A program made the position numbers and the translations under genes. This document shows, in pieces, positions 59,501 to 64,000 of a DNA stretch of 64,000 nucleotides (position 1 is the first letter of the stretch; each line of letters starts with the position of its first letter). Origin of the DNA: Heliopora coerulea (Eukaryota; Cnidaria; Anthozoa; Scleralcyonacea; Helioporidae); the NCBI GenBank assembly GCA_030142905.1, contig JASJOG010000022.1:192501-256500 (forward strand), given 5' to 3'. The notes under the pieces were generated by a model, which made no database searches, was not told where the DNA came from, and was given only the letters and a program-made list of their open reading frames with translations.

Positions 59501-62500
59501 ACATTATTCACTCACGACAATTTCTTCAGAATTTAAGTGGGGAAATACATGTACTGTATGCCGTTCATTTGATGAAAACTATTCGCGATTTGCGAGGAAA
59601 ATGTTCAGTAAAGCATAAGATTCAGTCCTCAGGTATCTGAAATAATCATCTTAAAACAAATGCTAGTTTCGTCTTTGTGTTTAAGCAATTTCCTGTACCT
59701 GACTGTCCGGTTGAAAAAAGCTAATTAGAGGTAATTAGCGCAACCACATCCAGTTCGTTAGATAAATTCACATGGCTTTTTTAACCTGGCAGGTATATTC
59801 AAAACCGGTTCCTACTACACAAAATAACCCTAGTAATTATAAGTTTATTGTTGCCCGCGACACAAGCATTTAAAAATATGCAATTTGCTTAGCTGGGAAG
59901 ACATGGTAGTAAGGAAAACTGCCCATGTTTTACTACCGAATGAAATCGCACAAAATTGACAGTGCAATGAACTCTGAATTTAATTTTACGTGCACCTCTT
60001 TTAAACACTTTGCGCAATTCTAGTCAAACATTTGACTTTAAGCTTTACAGCAACGTTCTGGCGGGAATGTGAAAATTCTCTTGAGTCTGTAACTCCGTGC
60101 AATATAGAATAACGAAAACGTCGAGAATACTCAGCTTCGGTAGGAAATAGTTGAAGTCGTCGGTAAATCGTAATAATCCCGTCGTACTCGCTAAAACATC
60201 CCAATCCTGATGTCCAAATTTTAATGAAAGGCAGTTTTAAGGCTAATAGTAAGGTGAGTAGACCCACATTAAATGCTTATTAATTTCAGGTTGACTAGTA
60301 ATCTGTGAACGTGAAACGACTACAATATTAACTAGTTTAAAGTTTTGGTGTCGCATTTTGTTCACCCTTTGCCTGTTCATGACTTGTGTAATAATCAGGG
60401 CTAGATAGTTTGAAAGGAGTCTAGTCTGACCTTGGATTGGTGAGAGCTTGAGGGTAAAACTGGAATCATAACGCACTAGGGCAATCGCAATTTCGTTTAA
60501 TCCATTCAGTATGCCTCCTCTTAGCAAGCAAAACTGTATGGTATCAGCCAGACAAAAATAATATAGTGGTTCACCTCTTGCTCTAGCCTTTTCTCTGTCA
60601 TAATTAATGAAGATCTAGTATCAGAAATTTGTTTGATTTAAGAATGAAAGAAGAGAATGTTAGAAGTGCTTATACAGTACCTGAAAGGAGATGAAATTGA
60701 ATGAAAAGATACGTTGTCTGGTATCACCAGTTGAAATGCATACACGTACTCTACATCTAGTTCACAATGCAATTATAATGCTCCATTATAATGCTGCATG
60801 ATCTGGTTACTCAGGTGGTACTGCTAACTTTATAGCTTTATTGTAGCTTAACAATAATATTTGTCACATAGCAAGTGACCAAATACATTCCAATACAATA
60901 GAGTGAACAATGGATTGAACAACTGGATTCAGATTAATTAGACCTGCTATTGGTAATCTCCTGTAATCAAATAATAGCTTGTATAGAATATTATCCATAA
61001 TTTTTTATAGTATAATAAAATCATCTGTATAATGCATATGTTTACACAGGCAAATGTTTATTCTTCTGCACACTAGTTGCTAAAGCACAAAGGCACAAAG
61101 GTTAAATTGAGCCTTAATTCACTCCATATACAGGTATGGTACTTGCAGGTTTTTTAGGGTATTAGCTCTTTTACTTTCAAAGTATTTTTTCATTTTTATT
61201 TTTATTTATTTAAAGACAATCAAAGGTTAGTATAAGCTTGGCTTGGCAGCTAAACTGCATTTGTGCTCATGTACATTATGTACATTATCATATTATATTT
61301 AAAACAAGATCAAAAACATATAATTGTTGAGCAATTTTGACAGTGCAAATTGATTATGAATTTACCTTAAGTTTTTTCTTATACATGTATAAAACTTGTG
61401 AACAAATACATAATGTTGACCGTACTAAAAGAAGGCATGCAGGCCAAGACAAATATGTACAGTAATTATTGAACTTCTGAGATTTGGATTTCTATGAGAT
61501 TTGGATACAACCATCAATGTGACTGGTTAGTTTCAATTAACTAAGTGTTAAATCAAGTCATGTCTTCTTTCAAGAAATATGTTTACCTTACCCAAATCTC
61601 TTTGAACATGGTCACTGGTGTGATTTATTTGTAAAATTCTCAATTTAAGATCTTTTAATTTTGCCGTAACATACTCTCGGATTGTATGTAATTACATACA
61701 GTATGTATGAGAGATCTGAGAAATCAAATATTTTCTAGGGAAACATCTGCTTGAATCTCTCAAAAATATTCAGCTTTGGCAGGACCTGCTCTGGCATCCA
61801 ATGGCATAGTAATCAGAGGTCAGGGGGTCAACTGCTTACTTAAGCAATTTTTGATGGCATATTTGGTTACCAAGATTGTTTTTAGTTCTTTTTTTTCTGT
61901 CTACTGTATTGGTTAATTCTTATGTGCCAAATGAAAACATAAAATCAAACCATCTCAGTCAGAACATAATTCTAGAGGTGTTTCAGGGGATGGTCTTTTT
62001 ATTTATAACACTTTTCTGTATATTTACTACTCTCTCAATCTGACCAGTCCCACTTAGCTGTTGCCTACTGTACATCTTGAACTATAATTAATAAACCCTA
62101 TCTCATAAAATAATTCCTGGACTGGCTCCTTTTTTAAGGCAAAACGTTACTGATAAAGAGGTTTTCTACAGAAGCTTTACACTAGAAATGCTTATATAAG
62201 ATATACCTGTACACAGCAAGCAACCAAGGTTTTTTAGCACTGAAGACTATGAGCCAGCTTCACAAACAAGGAAATTACTGTGTGAAATCAGGGCCTTTGA
62301 GAGCCACGACAGGCACTCCTATTAAGAGCAACATATCCCATTTTGCTTCTTACATTATGCTTTTCCTGTATTTTAGCCTCTTCTACAGCACAGTGCTCTC
62401 ATTTGATTCAAGTGATCAACCTATGACCGTTATTATCCAGATTATGTTGAAAGCTAAAGAGCAGTATTTTACTGAAATTACTCAACTCTGTATAACTCAC

Positions 62501-62560
62501 TCTGATTGAAAGTGAATTGGTGTATCGAAACATGTTAAATTTTGTCGGCCGTTCACTTAC

Positions 62561-62696
62561 CATCAGCTAAAATGTTCCATTGCATAACTCTAATAAAAGT
62601 ATCCGTCCTGCTCTTGGGATCGACTTCATTTCCGGTTTTAGCAGACAGAAAACGTCTTCCAGTTCCAGTTCCAGTTCTGCATTCACAATTCGCCAT
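62561..62696 (-). CDS. NOCT: nocturnin-like exon 1 (start codon to RVMQWNILAD)
   Basis: On the minus strand, ATG at 62696 opens 45 codons plus one base and ends at the donor GATG|GTAAGT at 62561. The C-terminal RVMQWNILAD is the conserved first strand of the nocturnin catalytic domain, with Asn41 a metal/active-site residue. The leftover G joins CT of exon 2 to make Ala, so the two exons are in phase. An ACTGGA microsatellite encodes a TGTGTG run at residues 8-13. The frame stays open upstream of this ATG to about 62800 without another ATG, so an extra 5' exon supplying a mitochondrial leader cannot be excluded. The gene faces the CD36-family gene, whose ATG is at 63103. Confidence 0.82.
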
Positions 62697-63102
62697 TACT
62701 TGTAAATAGGTCCCTTGCAAAGTTGCCTTCGATGATCGATTGCATGATTGTTTGTTGGAACCAACCACTGACCAAAAGGTGTTAGAACTTCCAACTTCAA
62801 CTCAAGTACAAGTTACGCAACATGGAATTGTCATGTGTCTCATTCAAAATACACATGCCGATAAGTACTGAATAATTCAACGTTGACTGGAATTCTCTTT
62901 GTGCAGTATGCCATTGGTCTGACCACTCAAGCATCAAAGAAAGTGTATTAATGTCAAATTATTATGCTCATGAAAACGTTTAGATCTGCGAAGAGTACCT
63001 TTTCTTACAAATCGCTCGAATCAACGGACGTTGTCACGTACATGTACAGCACATCTGTTTACTTTTGGCATCAGTGGCAATGTTTAGGGCTTTGTCGAGA
63101 AA
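62697..63102. promoter_or_regulatory. compact divergent promoter between nocturnin-like and CD36-family genes
   Basis: The two proposed start codons are 406 bp apart and point away from each other, so both promoters and 5' UTRs must share this stretch. It holds an inverted CCAAT box (ATTGG at 62913-62917), a PAR-bZIP/C-EBP-like site TTACGCAA at 62813-62820 and an E-box variant CATGTG at 62832-62837. No TATA box was seen in either direction. Site functions are inferred from consensus only. Confidence 0.45.
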
Positions 63103-63692
63103 ATGTTGAAAGCTGCTGTCGCAAAGAACTCAGTAGTTTATCCTGAGAGTAGGAAATGTTGTGTTAAGCGTCATGCCGTGGTCATACTTTTCGTTACTGG
63201 GCTTCTCTTCATAGTGGCCGGTTTTGTGTGCGCCATTACCGAAGTCTTCAAAAACTGGGTAAAACATGAGATCAAGAAGGTATTACACGTGAAAGTAACT
63301 GCATTTAGCACTGTGATTGTCAACCATGTGATTTTTAGCCTTTAACTGCATGTAATTATTTAACCGCTTCTCTCATTTATTCAAGCACCACTGTAATAGT
63401 AGGACAAATGTTTGTGGAAATAGGAGTGGAAACTGATCAGAATACTGTAGTTTCACCATAGCCAAATATTTTTCATTGTTCCATTGACTATCTGTACTTT
63501 GTTAATTTCTAATTTTTTCGACTTTGTCCGATAGGGAGTCGTTTTAAAGCCCGGAAAAGAGGCTTATCGCAAATGGCATCATCCAGAAACCCCGGTTTAT
63601 GTGACATACTACATGTTCAATGTTACAAATGCTAAAGAAGTGACAGCTGGTGAAATTCCTAACTTACAACAGCTTGGACCATACACATACAG
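63103..63692 (+). CDS. CD36/SCARB-family scavenger receptor (SCARB2-like), first two coding exons, continues past window
   Basis: Exon 1 is 63103-63279 (59 codons) and exon 2 is 63535-63692, joined with donor AAG|GTATTA and acceptor ATAG|GGA in phase 0; exon 2 ends at AG|GTAACA. Exon 1 gives a short cytoplasmic N terminus with paired cysteines (RKCCVKRH) and a transmembrane segment (VVILFVTGLLFIVAGFVCAI). Exon 2 carries the family signature VVLKPGKEAYRKW, PVYVTYYMFNVTNAKE and GEIPNLQQLGPYTYR, with an N-glycosylation site in NVTN. The family (CD36, SR-B1, LIMP-2) forms two-pass membrane receptors for lipoproteins, lipids or lysosomal enzymes. The rest of the ectodomain and the second membrane segment lie beyond 64000. 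Class B assignment is sure; which paralogue is not. Confidence 0.9.
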
Positions 63693-64000
63693 GTAACAAC
63701 AATTTCTTCTCGGAGAGTTTTAACAGTAGCACAGACAGCAGTGCCAGGACAGAAAGGGGACAGAGAGGACTGACTGAAAGGGAGAGCAGACCTGCCAACC
63801 CTTGAGAAAGGGAAATCTGGGGTTTCTACTGAAAATATTTGGAGATTCTAAGAAAAGTAGTGAGATATTGTTATTTTGCCATAAAGATATATGTAAAAAT
63901 GTACCATCACAGTGTTAGCATCAGCTGCCCGTTTGTGAACTGGCAAAGATTACAGGGAAACAAAGCAAGGCATTGAGATATTGGTAACAGTTAAATATGA
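63693..64000 (+). other. intron of the CD36-family gene
   Basis: It follows the donor AG|GTAACA. It is purine-rich with no exon or repeat recognised before the window ends. Confidence 0.7.

Larger units (their letters stand above)
46724..62560 (-). other. intron of about 15.8 kb in the nocturnin-like gene
   Basis: The intron is bounded by GTAAGT at 62560 and TTTTTCAG at 46724. It contains the diverged tandem duplication, LINE fragments, hairpins at 48.95 and 56.53 kb, and long stretches (52.7-56.5, 56.6-62.5 kb) where nothing was recognised. Confidence 0.7.

Noticed and set aside
60001..60527. Two overlapping minus-strand frames of 88 and 94 codons
   Set aside because: No domain, no splice context; expected background in a long intron.
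62249..62509. Plus-strand 86-codon frame with a hydrophobic middle
   Set aside because: Inside the nocturnin intron just before exon 1; no signal peptide at the start, no family, no promoter.

Overview
The window is eukaryotic, AT-rich, repeat-dense nuclear DNA. The genes are animal genes split into many short exons with GT-AG introns. The gene set (TBC1D19-like, KCTD8/12/16-like, NTR-domain protein, nocturnin-like, CD36/SCARB-like) and the abundance of fold-back elements carrying a GGCG-N-AGCCGAGTG apical hairpin suggest a cnidarian, most likely a stony coral. The species is inference; nothing in the sequence names it.

Layout. From 1.7 to 16.9 kb on the plus strand lie twelve consecutive phase-compatible exons of a TBC1D19-like TBC-domain gene. 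Its 5' exons are left of the window and its last exon was not located. The introns are full of fold-back/MITE elements. From 21.9 to 22.9 kb there is a minus-strand LINE reverse-transcriptase relic, followed by a fold-back carrying two tRNA-like sequences. At 25.1 kb sits an intronless 240-aa KCTD8/12/16-like gene (BTB/T1 plus H1 domain). From 26.8 to 31.2 kb come a hAT-type MITE with an 8-bp target duplication and a nearly complete CR1-like LINE, whose ORF1 is an SGNH esterase and whose EN-RT ORF2 carries two frameshifts and one stop. From 34.1 to 40.7 kb on the minus strand is a small secreted NTR-domain protein in three proposed exons. Its first intron holds a tRNA-cored inverted-repeat element, a TA/TG microsatellite and more fold-backs. 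At 43.6-43.95 kb (minus) is the first exon of an unrecognised secreted protein behind a clear TATA box. From 45.9 to 62.7 kb (minus) is a nocturnin-like gene in two exons split by an intron of about 15.8 kb, which contains LINE fragments and an old tandem duplication. At 63.1 kb, head-to-head with nocturnin, a CD36/SCARB-family gene begins and runs off the right edge.

The genes are unrelated single loci, not an operon or pathway. The only gene pair with an evident regulatory link is nocturnin/SCARB, whose proposed start codons are 406 bp apart.

The most unusual content is a set of tRNA-like sequences embedded in inverted-repeat DNA: two head-to-head pairs in long fold-backs (about 1.3 kb and 23.1 kb), one single core between 67-bp inverted arms (36.0 kb), and a degenerate solo copy (33.5 kb). 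In the non-identical elements the tRNA-like 3' end is reused as one strand of a short hairpin whose loop holds a T run resembling a Pol III terminator. No bacterial features (operons, CRISPR, Shine-Dalgarno sites) are present.
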